A DNA stretch of 64,000 bases, from the NCBI GenBank assembly GCA_011799875.1, contig CM022302.1, positions 524,038,228-524,102,227 on the forward strand, given 5' to 3'. Shown here piece after piece: positions 1 through 12,649 of the stretch (its first letter is position 1; each line of letters opens with the position of its first letter). The stretch comes from Thinopyrum elongatum (Eukaryota; Streptophyta; Magnoliopsida; Poales; Poaceae). The notes beneath the pieces were generated by a model. It searched no databases. It was not told the DNA's origin and saw only the letters and a program-made list of their open reading frames with translations. The translations under genes were made by a program, and so were the position numbers.

Positions 1-1063
1 ATTCTACATCTACTACTATTACTCCACACATCGACCGCTATCCAGCATGCATCTAGAGTATTAAGTTCATAAAGAATGGAGTAATGCATTAAGTAAGATG
101 ACATGATGTAGAGGAATTAACTCAAGCAATATGATGAAAACCCCATCTTTTTATCCTCGATGGCAACAATACAATACGTGCCTTGCTGCCCCTATTGTCA
201 CTGGGAAAGGACACCGCAAGATTGAACCCAAAGCTAAGCACTTCTCCTATTGCAAGAAAAACCAATCTAGTTGGCCAAACCAAACCGATAATTCGAAGAG
301 AATTACAAAGATATCAAATCATGCATATAAGAATTCAGAGAAGATTCAAATAATATTCATAGATAAGCTGATCATAAATCCACAATTCATCAGATCTCGG
401 CAAACACACCGCAAAAAAGTATTACATCGAATAGATCTCCAAGAACATCGAGGAGAACATGGTATTGAGAATCAAAGAAAGAGAAGAAGCCATCTAGCTA
501 CTAGCTATGGACCCGTAGGTCTGTGGTAAACTACTCACGCTTCATCGGAAGGGCAATGGTGTTGATGTAGAAGCCCTCCGTGATCAAATCCCCCTCCGGC
601 AGGGTGCCGGAAAAGGTCCCTAGATGGGATCTCACGGGTACAGAAGGTTGCGGCGGTGGAAAAGTCTTTTCGTGGATGCCTCTATTGGTTTGGGGATATA
701 TGAGTATATATAGGCGAAAGAATTAGGTCAGGAGGTGCACGAGGGGCCCACAAGGGTGGGGGGCGCGCCCTCCGTCCTTGTGGCCGCCTCGTGGCTTCTC
801 CGACGTCATCTCCAAGTCTCCTGGTTTCCTTCTGGTCCAAGAAAAATCATCGCGAAAGTTTTATTCCGTTTGGACTCCGTTTGGTATTCCTTTTTTGCGA
901 AACTCAAAAACAAGGAAAAACAGAAACTGGCACTGGGCTCTAGGTTAATAGGTTAGTCCCAAAAATAATATAAAATAGCATATTAATGCATATAAAACAT
1001 CCAAAATAGATAATATAATAGCATGGAACAATCAAAAATTATAGATACGTTGGAGACATATCA
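1..1063 (-). repeat. Gypsy-1 3' LTR (partial)
   Basis: The sequence matches 5474-6540 almost base for base and ends in TATCA next to the polypurine tract. The open frame at 131-529 (+) is an antisense LTR frame that recurs at 5575-6006, 8949-9254 and 23079-23291; it is not a gene. Confidence 0.9.
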
Positions 1064-3860
1064 AGCATCCCCAAGCTTAATTCCTGCTCGTCCTCGAGTA
1101 GGTAAATGATAAAACAGAATTTTTGATGTGGAATGCTACCTAACATATTTATCCATGTAATTTTCTTTATTGTGGCATGAATGTTCAGATCCATAAGATT
1201 CAAAACAAAAGTTTAATATTGACATAAAAACAATAATACTTCAAGCTTACTAACAAGGCAATTATGTCTTCTCAAAATAACATGGCCAAAGAAAGCTTAT
1301 CCCTACAAAATCATATAGTCTGGCTATGCTCCATCTTCATCACACAAAATACTCAAATCATGCACAACCCCGATGACAAGCCAAGCAATTGTTTCATACT
1401 TTTGACGTTCTCAAACCTTTTCAACTTTCACGCAATACATGAGCATGAGCCATGGACATAGCACTATAGGTGGAATAGAATATGGTGATTGTGGAGAAGA
1501 CAAAAAGAGAGAGATAGTCTCACATCAACTAGGCGTATCAACGGGCTATGGAGATGCCCATCAATAGACATCAATGTGAGTGAGTAGGGATTGCCATGCA
1601 ACGGATGCACTAGAACTATAAGTGTATGAAAGCTCAAAAAGAAAACTAAGTGAGTGTGCATCCAACTTGCTTGCTCATGAAGACCTAGGGCAATTTGAGG
1701 AAGCCCATCGTTGGAATATACAAGCCAAGTTCTATAATGAAAAATTCCCACTAGTATATGAAAGTGACAATATAGGAGACTCTCTATCATGAAGATCATG
1801 GTGCTACTTTGAAGCACAAGTATGGAAAAAGGATAGCAACGTTGCCCCTTCTCTCTTTTTCTCTCATTTTTTTTCTTTCTTTTTTTTTCTTTTTTTTCCT
1901 TTTTTTCTTTCTCCTTTTTTTTCTTTGGCTTCTTTGGCCTCTTTCCTTTTTTTTATTTCCTCACATGGGACAATGCTCTAATAATGAAGATCATCATACT
2001 TCTATTTACTTACAACTCGATACTAGAACAAAATATGACTCTATATGAATGCATCCGGCGGTGTACCGGGATGTGCAATGAATTAAGGGTGACATGTATG
2101 AAAAAATTATGAACGGTGGCTTTGCCACAAATACGATGTCAACTACATGATCATGCAAAGCAATATGACAATGATGATACGTGTCCTATTAACGGAATGG
2201 TGGAAAGTTGCATGGCAATATATCTCGGAATGGCTATGAAAATGCCATAATAGGTAGGTATGGTGGCTGTTTTGAGGAAGGTATATGGTGGGTGTATGGT
2301 GCCAGCGAAAGTTGTGCAGTACAAGAGAGGCTAGCAATGGTGGAAGGGTGAGAGTGCGTATAATCCATGGACTCAACATTAGTCATAAAGAACTCACATA
2401 CTTATTGCAAAAATCTATTAGTCATCGAAACAAAGTACTACGCGCATGCTCCTAGGGGGATAGATTGGTAGGAAAAGACCATCGCTCGTCCCTGACGGCC
2501 ACTCATAAGGAAGACAATCAAAAAATATCTCATGCTCCAACTTCGTTACATAACGGTTCACCATACGTGCATGCTACGGGACTCACAAACCTTAACACAA
2601 GTATTTCTCAAATTCACAATTACTCACTAGCATGACTCTAATATCACCATCTTTATATCTCAAAACAATCATAAGGAATCAAACTTCTCATAGTATTCAA
2701 TGCACTTTATATGAAAGTTTTTATTATATCCCTCTTGGATGCCTATCATATTAGGACTAAATTTATAACCAAAGCAAATTACCATGTTGTTTAAAGACTC
2801 TCAAAATAATATAAGTGAAGCATGAGAGTTCAATAATTTCTACAAAATAAAGCCACCGCCGTGCTCTAAAAAGATATAAGTGAAGCACTAGAGCAAAATT
2901 GCCTAGCTCAAAAGATATAAGTGAAGCACAAAGAGTATTCTAATAAATCACGATTCATGTGTGTCCCTCTCAAAAGGTGTGTACAGCACGGATGATTGTG
3001 GCAAACTAAAAAGCAAAGACTCAAATTATACAAGACGCTCCAAGCAAAACACATATCATGTGGTGAATAAAAATATAGCCTCAAGTAAAGTTACCGATAG
3101 ACGAAGACGAAAGAAAGGATACCTTCCGGGGCATCCCCAAGCTTAGGCTGTTGGTTGTCCTTGAATATTACCTTGGGGTGCCTTGGGCATCCCCAAACTT
3201 AGGCTCTTGCCACTCCTTATTCCATAGTCCATCAAATCCTTACCCAAAAACTTGAAAACTTCACAACACAAAACTCAACAGAAAATCTCGTAAGCTCCGT
3301 TAGTATAAGAAAATAAATCACCACTTTGGTACTGTTGTGGATTCATTATTTATTTATATTGGTGTAATATCTAATGTATTCCAACTTTTCCATGGTTCAT
3401 ACCCCCCGATACTACCCATGGATTCATCAAAATAAGCAAACAACACAAAGAAAACAGAATCTGTCAAAAACAGAACAGTCTGCGAAGATCCGAATTGTTC
3501 TTATACTTCTGTAACTCCAAAAGTTCTGAGAAGTTAGGACAACATAGGAAATTTGTATATCAATCTCGTACAAAAAAATTCAGGGTTTTTCAACGCTCCA
3601 GTGAATTATTAAAATTCTGATACTGGATGCAAAAGTTTCTTTTTTCAGCAAGATCAAATCAACTATCACCGTAAGCCATCCCAAAGGTCTTACTTGGCAC
3701 AAACACTAATTAAAACATAAAACCACGTCTAACCAGAGGCTGGATGAATTATTTATTGCAAAACAGAACCAAAAAAGCAAAAACAAAAATAAAATTGGGT
3801 TGCCTCCCAACAAGCGCTATTGTTTAACGCCCTTATCTAGGCATAAAAACAGGAATAGAT
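1064..3860 (-). other. Gypsy-1 non-coding 3' region with polypurine tract
   Basis: About 2.8 kb without a credible gene. On the minus strand the polypurine tract (AAGCTTGGGGATGCT) directly precedes the 3' LTR. Two further copies of the core AAGCTTGGGGATGCC or a close variant lie at about 3130-3147 and 3188-3203. A pyrimidine-rich tract fills 1850-1960. The region is collinear with 9811-12640 of Gypsy-2 and partly with 18840-20985 of Gypsy-3. Short frames such as 1464-1817 (-) recur in these elements but show no codon-like conservation that I can detect. Confidence 0.75.
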
Positions 3861-4711
3861 CTAGGTATAATCGTAATAATGATAGGGCAAATCTCGAAAA
3901 CTCATCTCGTACTCCCTTCGTTCAGCAGCAAGTTTCCTTTGTGGTAAGCAAAAGTAATCAAAAGGGCTAAATTTAATGTGATAAGAATCCCCAAGATCAA
4001 TCTCAGGAGGAATTGGTTCCTCCTTCGGCCCCTCATATTGTATAACCAACTCATCATTATAAGCATTCTTTTGACAAAAAGTCATGAGCTTGTGTCCAAG
4101 AGGAAAACCCAATCCATTGTTTTGTATAGCAAAATTGTCATTAAGCTCGGAAATCTTATCAACTAAAACATCGGTGGGGACCCTCTTTCTTAAATTTTTA
4201 TATAAGCCACATGATCTAAAGATCGTAAACGCATTATGTCTTCTTGGTTAAAGAGAATTCCCTCTATGGGCGGACGACCACCATCTACTTTATAATGCGC
4301 AAAAATTTCACTAGCTTCTTTCATAATAAATCTAAATTCATGAGCTAGAAATATAGTGGCGGCGCACTTAACAGAAGAATGCTCAATATTAGAAAACTCC
4401 AGAAAAATCCTTTGTATGGATGGATGCATATGAACAAATTGTCTTTCAAGTTCAACCACAAGCAAAGATATAGCATCCGCAAGACTACTAGTTTTATGGA
4501 GAATAGATCCACCTAAAGTGGGTAGTGCACCGGCACAAGTAAAGAAATCTTAAATAACCCCTTTTCCAATAATATTGCCGCTACCTATGCGAAGTTTTTT
4601 AGTGTGCAAGATAGTAGATTCTTCATGAGGATTAGTATTAGCAAAAGCATCAAAGTTTCCCCCATCGTTACAACTATCCTTTTTAGCGATAACCTCCCCA
4701 ATTTCAGACAT
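3861..4711 (-). pseudogene. Uncharacterised retrotransposon-borne ORF, broken
   Basis: Read from the methionine at 4711 (MSEIGEVIAKKDSC), the frame runs to an in-frame TAA at 4550-4552, continues open in the same frame to 4190 (residues include KEASEIFAHYKVDGGRPP), then needs a frameshift to continue at 4112-3861, ending SFRDLPYHYYDYT. An intact ancestor would be roughly 280 residues. I do not recognise a domain: there is no CCHC knuckle, no D-S/T-G protease motif and no RT motif. It occupies the place where gag lies in Gypsy-2, directly after a shared leader. It might be a replaced gag or an acquired host sequence; function unknown. One stop and one frameshift argue that this copy is dead. 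Confidence 0.6.
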
Positions 4712-4932
4712 GGTGGCAACAAACCAATCGAGCAAACCAAAAATGAACGAAGGAGACGAATGGAAGAGGGGCCAAGAAAAGGCAAAGAGAGGGGCAAAGA
4801 AAAAGGCAAATCTTTTCAAAAATTGTTTTACATGTGGGGGAGAGGAAAACGAGATGCGAATGGCGAATAATGTAATGCAAGAGATGAGAGTTTATGATGG
4901 GTACTTGGTATGTCTTGACTTGGCGTAGATCA

Positions 4933-4949
4933 CCCCGGCAACGGCGCCA
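4933..4949 (-). other. Gypsy-1 primer binding site (tRNA-Asp type)
   Basis: On the minus strand it reads TGGCGCCGTTGCCGGGG, complementary to the 3' end of plant tRNA-Asp(GTC). It lies 11 bases from the LTR end at 4961. Confidence 0.85.
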
Positions 4950-4960
4950 GAAATTCTTCC

Positions 4961-6540
4961 TGCTACTTCTTGAGCTTGCGTTGGTTTTTCCCTTGAAGAG
5001 GAAAGGGTGATGTGGCAAAGTAGAGATAAGTATTTCCCTCAGTTTGAGAACCAAGGTATCAATCCAGTAGGAGACAACGCACAAATCACCGAATACCTGC
5101 ACAAACAATCAAACAACTTGCACCCAGCACGATAAAGGGGTTGTCAATCCCTTCACGGTTATTTGCAAAAGAGAGATCTGATAGAGATAGATAAATGATA
5201 AAGTAAATATTTTTGGTATTTTTGTTTTATAGATCAGAAAGTAAAAGATTGCAAAATAGTAGATCGGAAACTTGTATGATAAAAGTAGAAAGTTATATGA
5301 TGGAAAATAGACCCGGGGGCCATAGGTTTCACTAGAGGCTTCTCTCAAGATAGAAAATAATACGGTGGGTGAACAAATTACTGCCGAGCAATTGATAGAA
5401 AAGCGCAAAGTTATGACGATATCTAAGGTAATGATCATGAATATAGGCATCATGTCCGTGTCAAGTAGACCGAAATGATTCTGCGTCTACTACTATTACT
5501 CCACACATCGACCGCTATCCAGCATGCATCTAGAGTATTAAGTTCATAAAGAACGGAGTAATGCATTAAGTAAGATGACACGATGTAGAGGAATTAACTC
5601 AAGCAATATGATGAAAACCCCATCTTTTTATCCTCGATGGCAACAATACAATACGTGCCTTGCTGCCCCTACTGTCACTGGGAAAGGACACCGCAAGATT
5701 GAACCCAAAGCTAAGCACTTCTCCTATTGCAAGAAAAACCAATCTAGTTGGCCAAACCAAACCGATAATTCGAAGAGAATTACAAAGATATCAAATCATG
5801 CATATAAGAATTCAGAGAAGATTCAAATAATATTCGTAGATAAGCTGATCATAAATCCACAATTCATCGGATCTCGGCAAACACACCGCAAAAAAGTATT
5901 ACATCGAATAGATCTCCAAGAACATCGAGAAGAACATGGTATTGAGAATCAAAGAGAGAGAAGATGCCATCTAGCTACAAGCTATGGACCCGTAGGTCTA
6001 TGGTAAACTACTCACGCTTCATCGGAAGGGCAACGGTGTTGATGTAGAAGCCCTCCGTGATTGAATCCCCCTCCGGCTGGGTGCCGGAAAAGGTCCCTAG
6101 ATGGGTTCTCACGGGTACAAAAGGTTGCGGCGGTGGAAAAGTCTTTTCGTGGATGCCTCTGTTGGTTTGGGGATATATGAGTATATATAGGCGAAAGAAT
6201 TAGGTCAGGAGGTGCACAAGGGGCCCACAAGGGTGGGGCCGCGCCCTCCGTCCTTGTGGCCGCCTCGTGGCTTCTCTGACTTCATCTCGAAGTCTCCTGG
6301 TTTCCTTCTGGTCCAAGAAAAATCATCGCGGAAGTTTTATTCCGTTTGGACTCCATTTGGTATTCCTTTTCTGCGAAACTCAAAAACAAGGAAAAAACTG
6401 AAACTAGCACTGGGCTCTAGGTTAATAGGTTGGTCCCAAAAATAATATAAAATAGCATATTAATGCATATAAAACATCCAAAACAGATAATATAATAGCA
6501 TGGAACAATCAAAAATTATAGATACGTTGGAGACGTATCA
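4961..6540 (-). repeat. Gypsy-1 5' LTR
   Basis: About 1580 bp. On the minus strand it starts TGATACGTCTCC at 6540 and ends GTAGCA at 4961. The downstream leader at 4712-4932 is shared with Gypsy-2 (14740-14944). Confidence 0.9.
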
Positions 6541-8335
6541 ACAGCTCGGATCCACCAGCTATTACGCACAAAAATAATGAATACCCCCGCTGCTAGGTTG
6601 GTCCCACCATATTTGGAGGCTGACTTGTGGGCCTACTAAGTTGACGCGGACGCAGGGCTTTGTCAACTTAGTCAATATAAACGATTCTAGCTGCGGTGAC
6701 CGTACGATGTCCATCCAACGGTCGTTGTGCTTCTTCAACCTCTGGTCTTCTTGCTCCAACCGCCCAAACCAGCGCCGGTCGTGCCGCCTGCTCCTGCCTC
6801 CCATGGCCGGCTGTGCTGCCATGCAGGCCTCACCGCCCCACCCTACTCCCACCGCTGGCCAGGCCTTCCCTCTACTCACCCACACCCCACACCCCCTGTT
6901 ATTCTCCGGCGACGGCAGCCTCAAACCACAGCCGAAGCAGTCAACCCTCGTTCTCCCCTCCGCGTGGGCATCCACTGCTGCGTATTCCCCGGCTCCGGGT
7001 TGTTCCCTTCCTAGGTCGCGCCGTCGTCTACCACCTTGGTGCTCTCGGGCGGTACAGCGTCATCAACGCGGTCAACGAACGACAGCCATCAGAAGAGGAC
7101 TGTAAGTGGAGAGGCTGACATCTGGGTCCATGGCCGCACGCAAGGAAGTGCCTCCTTACAACGCGCAAAATAATGATTCCTCCACCTGACACCTCGGACC
7201 TACCGGAAGGGCCTCTGTATTTCGCGAAAAAAAGTTCCCCCCTGACAGCTGGGACCCACCGGCTTTATCTTTGCATGGAAGGAACTGCCTTCTTACCCCC
7301 TGACAGCTGGGACCCACCCTAGCCAGGAGGGGTGTGGCGTACCGCAAAACAGAGGAAACGGACTTGTGTTGGAGCGCTACGGTCGAAACGGGGGTCCTGT
7401 TCATCGGGAGGGGTGTGGCGTACCGCAAAACGGGACTCCACAGGCTACTGTTCATCCACCGTCGACTTCCTCCAGCCTCCACCTACTACTGTTCATCCAC
7501 CGTTGACTTCCTCCTGCCTCCACCAGCTACTGTTCATCCACCGGGGTCCTGTTCATCCAGCCTCCACCGGCTACTGTTCAACCAGCCCTCCATGGGGTCC
7601 TGTTCAACCAGCCCTCCACCGGCTACTGTTCAACCAGCCCTCCACGGGGTCTTGTTCAACCAGCCCTCCACGGGGTCCCTCCACCGGATACTGTTCATCC
7701 ACCCCCACCTCCTCAATCGGGGTCCTGTTCATCCAGCAGCAACGGCCTCTACTACCACGGGATCCTGTTCATCCAACCCCCACCAGGAACTGTTCATCCA
7801 ACCCCCACCGGGGACTGTTCATCAAGAGGCAGCTTCGATCAGCTTCAGTTAGCAGCAGTAGCGAAGGAATCACTCAGGTTCAGTTAATAGCAAGGGATCG
7901 ATCGGGGTTCGGTAACATAGCTAGTGCAGTCGCTCGGGTTCAGTTAGAGCCCAACGCCTCGCTCGGGTTCAGTTAGAGCGCAACGCCTCGCACACACGCC
8001 TGTACGTGTACGAGAGAAACACGCAAACCTCCGTGCATTGCTCGGCCCCGACTACCCACCGTAACCGGGAACTCCCCGAAATTTTCCTCGCCCTCGCTTC
8101 TACCACGATTTTTTCCGTCATGGACGGCCCAAAGAATGTCATGCAGGTGCGTCTCCGGCCCACCCAGGAAGAAAAGCCCATTTTTTGTCATGATTTTTTG
8201 TCATAGAAGTAGGAGCCCACCAGATCTATGATGATACCGGGTTTTGTCACAATTATCGTCATAGAAGTGTCATAAGCATGATAGAAAAAAAATCATTCGG
8301 CCCGAAATGTCACGGATGTGTCTTTTTTTGTAGCG
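6541..8335. mobile_element. CACTA-2: terminal part of a CACTA transposon
   Basis: The right end reads TTTTTTTGTAGCG, which is the reverse of a CACTACAAAAAAA terminus with one substitution (GTAGTG to GTAGCG). The flanking LTR resumes at TATCAATCC, consistent with a 3-bp TAT target site. The inner part carries subterminal repeats with CTGACAGCTGGGACCCACC-type units (7185-7320), CTGTTCATCC and CTGTTCAACCAG units (7440-7830) and GGTTCAGTTA units (7875-7975). No transposase frame was found; the GC-rich frames at 6560-7980 overlap each other in all phases and look like chance. The left end is not seen: Gypsy-1 abuts it at 6540. Confidence 0.7.
7440..7830. repeat. Subterminal tandem repeats of CACTA-2
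   Basis: Imperfect units of about 25-35 bp built on CTGTTCATCCACC, CTGTTCAACCAGCCCTCCAC and GGGGTCCTGTTCA. Such arrays near the ends are the usual transposase-binding regions of CACTA elements. Confidence 0.7.
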
Positions 8336-9810
8336 TATCAATCCAGTAGGAGAAACACGCAAGTCCCCAATAGATGCACCTACACAAACAATCAAACACT
8401 TGCACCCAATGCGATAAAGGGGTTATCAATCCCTTCATGGTCACTTGCAAAGGTGAGATCTGATAGAGACAGAATAAAACTAAACAAAAGATAAAATATT
8501 TTTGAGTTTTCTGGTTTATAGAACTGAAAATAAAAGATTGCAAAATAGTAGATCGGAAACAAATATGATGGAAAATAGACCCGGGGCCATAGGTCACTAG
8601 AGGCTTCTCTCTTGAAGGCAAATAATACGGTGTTTGAACAAATTACTGTCGAGCAATTGATAGAAAAGCGCAAAGTTATGACAATATCCAAGGCAATAAT
8701 TATGCATATAGGCATCACGTCCGTGTCAAGTAGACCGACTCCTACCTGCATCTACTACTATTACTCCACACATCGACCGCTATCCAGCATGCATCTAGAG
8801 TATTAAGTTCATAAAGAACAGAGTAACGCCTTAAGTAAGATGGCGTGATGTAGAGGAATAAACTCAAGCAATATGATAAAAACCCCATCTTTTTATCCTC
8901 GATGGCAACAATTCAATACGTGTCTCGCTACCCCTACTTTGTCACTGGGTGAAATCACGCAAGATTGAACCCAAAGCTAAGCACCTCTCCCATTGCAAGA
9001 AAAACCAATCTAGTTGGCCAAACCAAACCGATAATTCGAAGAGAAATACAAAGATATCAAATAATGCATATAAGAATTTAGAGAAGATTCAAATAATATT
9101 CATAGATAAGCTGATCATAAATCCACAATTCATCGGATCTCGACAAACACACCGCAAAAGAAGATTACATCGGATAGATCTCCAAGAACATCGAGGAGAA
9201 CATGGTATTGAGAATCAAAGAGAGAGAAGAAGCCATCTAACTATGGACCCGTAGGTCTGTGGTAAACTACTCACGCTTCATCAGAAGGGCAATAGGGTTG
9301 ATGTAGATGCTCTACGTGATCGAGTCCCCCTCCGGCAGGATGACGGAAAAGGTCCCAAGATGGGATCTCACGGGAACAGAAGGCTACGGCGGCGGAAAAG
9401 TATTTTTGTGGCTCCCTCTGAGGGTTCTGGAATATATGTGAATATATAGGATGAAGAGCTAGGTCAGCGGACTCCCGAGGGGGCCACAAGGCAGGGGGCG
9501 CCCCCCTAGGGCGCGCCCTCCACCCTTGCCGCCGCCTCGTGGGTCTTCGTGCTTGGACTCAAAGTCCTCTGGGTGTCTTCTGGTCCAAGAAAAATCATCG
9601 TAAAGTTTTATTCCGTTTGGACTCCTTTTGGTATTCCTTTTCTGCGAAACTCAAAAACAAGGAAAAAACATTAACTGGCACTGGCTCTAGGTTAATAAGT
9701 CTGTCCCAAAAATAATATAAAATAGCATATTAATGCATATAAAACATCCTAAATAGATAATATAATAGCATGGAACAATAAAAAATTATAGATACGTTGG
9801 AGACGTATCA
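8336..9810 (-). repeat. Gypsy-2 3' LTR, truncated at CACTA-2 junction
   Basis: Matches 22465-23940 and ends GACGTATCA next to the polypurine tract. The terminal 98 bp present at 14973-15070 are missing here and would lie left of CACTA-2, outside the window. Confidence 0.85.
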
Positions 9811-12649
9811 AGCATCCCCAAGCTTAATTCCTGCTCGTCCTTGAGTAGGTAAATGATAAAAACAGAATTTTTGATGTGGAATGCTACCTAACATATTTAT
9901 TCATGTAATTTTCTTCATTGTGGCATGAATGTTCAGATCCATAAGATTCAAAACAAAAGTTTAATATTGACATAAAAACAATAATACTTCAAGCATACTA
10001 ATAAAGCAATCATGTCTTCTTAAAATAACATGGCCAAAGAAAGTTATCCCTACAAAATCATATAGTCTGGCTATGCTCCATCTTCATCACACAAAGTATT
10101 AAATCATGCACAACCCCGAAGACAAGCCAAGCAATTTTTTCATACTTTTGATGTTCTCAAACTTTTTCAATTTTCACACAATACATGAGCGTGAGCCATG
10201 GATATAGCACTATAGGTGGAATAGAATATGGTGGTTGTGGAGAAGACAAAAAGAAGGAGATAGTCTCACATCAACTAGGCATATCAATGGGCTATGGAGA
10301 TGCCCATCAATAGATATCAATGTGAGTGAGTAGGGATTGCCATGCAACGGATGCACTAGAGCTATAAGTTTATGAAAGCTCAAAAAGAAACTAAGTGGGT
10401 GTGCATCCAACTCGCTTGCTCACGAAGACCTAGGGCAATTTGAGGAAGCCCATCATTGGAATATACAAGCCAAGTTCTATAATGAAAAATTCCCACTAGT
10501 ATATGAAAGTGACAACATAGGAGACTCTCTATCATGAAGATCATGGTGCTACTTTGAAGCACAAGTGCGGAAAAAGGGTAGTAACATTGTCCCTTCTCTC
10601 TTTTCTCTCATTTTTTTTGGTGTGCTTCTTTGGCCTCTTTTATTTTTTTGTGGGCTTCTTTGGCCTCTTTTATTTTTTTATAAAGTCCGGAGACTCATCC
10701 CAACTTGTGAGGGAATCATAGCTTCCATCATCCTTTCCTCACATGGGACAATGCTCTAATAATGATGATCATCAAACTTTTATTTACTTACAACTCAAGA
10801 ATTACAACTTGATACTTAGAATAAAATATGACTCTATATGAATGCCTACGGTGGTGTACCGGGATGTGCAATGATCTAGCATAGCAAATGACATCACAAA
10901 ACGGACAAGCCATGTAAACATCATGCTAGCTATCTTACGATCATGCAAAGCAATATGACAATGATGGAGCGTGTCATAAAAAAATGGAACGGTGGAAGTT
11001 GCATGGCAATATATCTCGGAATGGCTATGGAAATGCCATAATAGGTAGGTATGGTGGCTGTTTTGAGGAAGGTATATGGTGGGTGTAAGGCACCGGCAAG
11101 AGTTGCACGGTACTAGAGAGGCTAGCAATGGTGGAAGGGTGAGAGTGCGTATAATCCATGGACTCAACATTAGTCATAAAGAACTCACATACTTATTGCA
11201 AAAATATATTAGTCTTTGAAACAAAGTACTATGCGCATGCTCCTAGGGGGGTAGATTGGTAGGAAAAGACCATCGCTCGTCCCCGACCATCACTCATAAG
11301 GAAGACAATCAATAAATAAATCATGCTCCGACTTCATCACATAACGGTTCACCATACGTGCATGCTACGGGAATCACAAACTTTAACACAAGTATTTCTA
11401 CCAATCCACAATTACTCACTAGCATGACTCTAATATCACCATCTTTATATCTCAAAACAATCATAAGGAATCAAACTTCACATAGTATTCAATGCACTTT
11501 ATATGAAAGTTTTTATTATATCCCTCTTGGATGCCCATCATATTAGGACTAAATTAATAACCTAAGAAAATTACCATGCTTTTTAAAGAGACTCTAAAAA
11601 TAATATAAGTGAAGCACGAGAGTTCAACAATTTCTATAAAATAAAGCCACCGCCGTGCTCTAAAAAGATATAAGTGAAGCACTAGAGTAAAATTGCCTAG
11701 CTCAAAAGATATAAGTGAAGCACATAGAGTATTCTAATAAATCACGATTCATGCGTGTCCCTCTCAAAATGTGTGTACAGCAAGGATGATTGTAGAAAAC
11801 TAAAAAGCAAAGACTCATATCATACAAGACGCTCCAAGCAAAACACATATCATGTGGTGAATAAAAATATAGCCTCAAGTAAATTTACCGATAGACAAGA
11901 CGAAAGAGGGGATGCCTTCCGGGGCATCCCCAAGATTAGGCTCTTGGTTGTCCTTGAATATTACCTTGGGGTGCCTTGGGCATCCCCAAGCTTAGGCTCT
12001 TGCCACTCTTTATTCTATAGTCCATCAAATCTTTACCCAAAACTTGAAAACTTCACAACACAAAACTCAACAGAAAACTCATGAGATCCGTTAGTATAAG
12101 AAAATAAAATCACCACTCTTGGTACTGTTGTGAACTCATTCTTTATTTATATTGGTGTAATATCTACTGTATTCTAACTTTTCCATGGTTCATACCCCCC
12201 GATACTACCCATAGATTCATCAAAATAAGCAAACAACACATAGAAAACAGAATCTGTCAAAAACAGAACAGTCTACGAAGATCTGAATTGTTCTAATACT
12301 TATGTAACTGCAAAAAAATTTAAAAATTGGAAAAACATAGGAAATTTGTATATCAATCTTTTGTAAAAAATTCAGGGATTTTCCACGCTCCAGTGAATTT
12401 AAATAATTCTGTGACTGGACGCAAAAGTTTCTGTTTTTCAGCAAGATCAAATCAACTATCACCGTAAGCCATCCCAAAGGTCTTACTTGGCACAAACACT
12501 AATTAAAACATAAAAACACATCTAACCAGAGGCTAGATGAAAAATTTATTGAAAAACAGAACCAAAAAGTCAAGAACAAAAATAAAATTGGGTTGCCTCC
12601 CAACAAGCGCTATTGTTTAACGCCCTTAGCAAGGCATAAAAACATAGAT
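9811..12649 (-). other. Gypsy-2 non-coding 3' region
   Basis: Collinear with 1064-3850 of Gypsy-1. On the minus strand it contains two internal polypurine-like copies at about 11923-11937 and 11983-11998 in addition to the true tract at 9811-9825. I see no coding sequence. Confidence 0.75.

Larger units (their letters stand above)
1..6540 (-). mobile_element. Gypsy-1: non-autonomous Gypsy LTR retrotransposon (Fatima/Sabrina-like), 3' LTR cut by window edge
   Basis: The element is read on the minus strand: 5' LTR at 4961-6540, primer binding site at 4933-4949, a degenerate reading frame at 3861-4711, a long non-coding 3' part, a polypurine tract at 1064-1078 and a partial 3' LTR at 1-1063. 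The LTR begins TGATACGTCTCCAACG on its own strand and ends in GAAGTAGCA. I see no reverse transcriptase, RNase H or integrase, so it must borrow these from an autonomous partner. The two LTR copies differ at roughly 3 percent of the positions I compared by eye, which suggests an insertion older than the Reina element at 41433. The family name is from memory of Triticeae repeats and only tentative. The left target duplication lies outside the window. Confidence 0.85.

Noticed and set aside
131..529. 132-codon frame, repeated at 5575-6006 and in part at 8949-9254 and 23079-23291
   Set aside because: It lies in the LTRs on the antisense strand and recurs only because the LTR does.
1464..1817. 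117-codon minus-strand frame, similar to 10210-10562
   Set aside because: Lies in the non-coding 3' region of Gypsy-1 and -2; the frame breaks between the copies.
6560..7980. Several long overlapping frames on both strands (for example 7332-7976)
   Set aside because: Open in many phases at once in GC-rich tandem repeats of CACTA-2; no domain or codon-like pattern.
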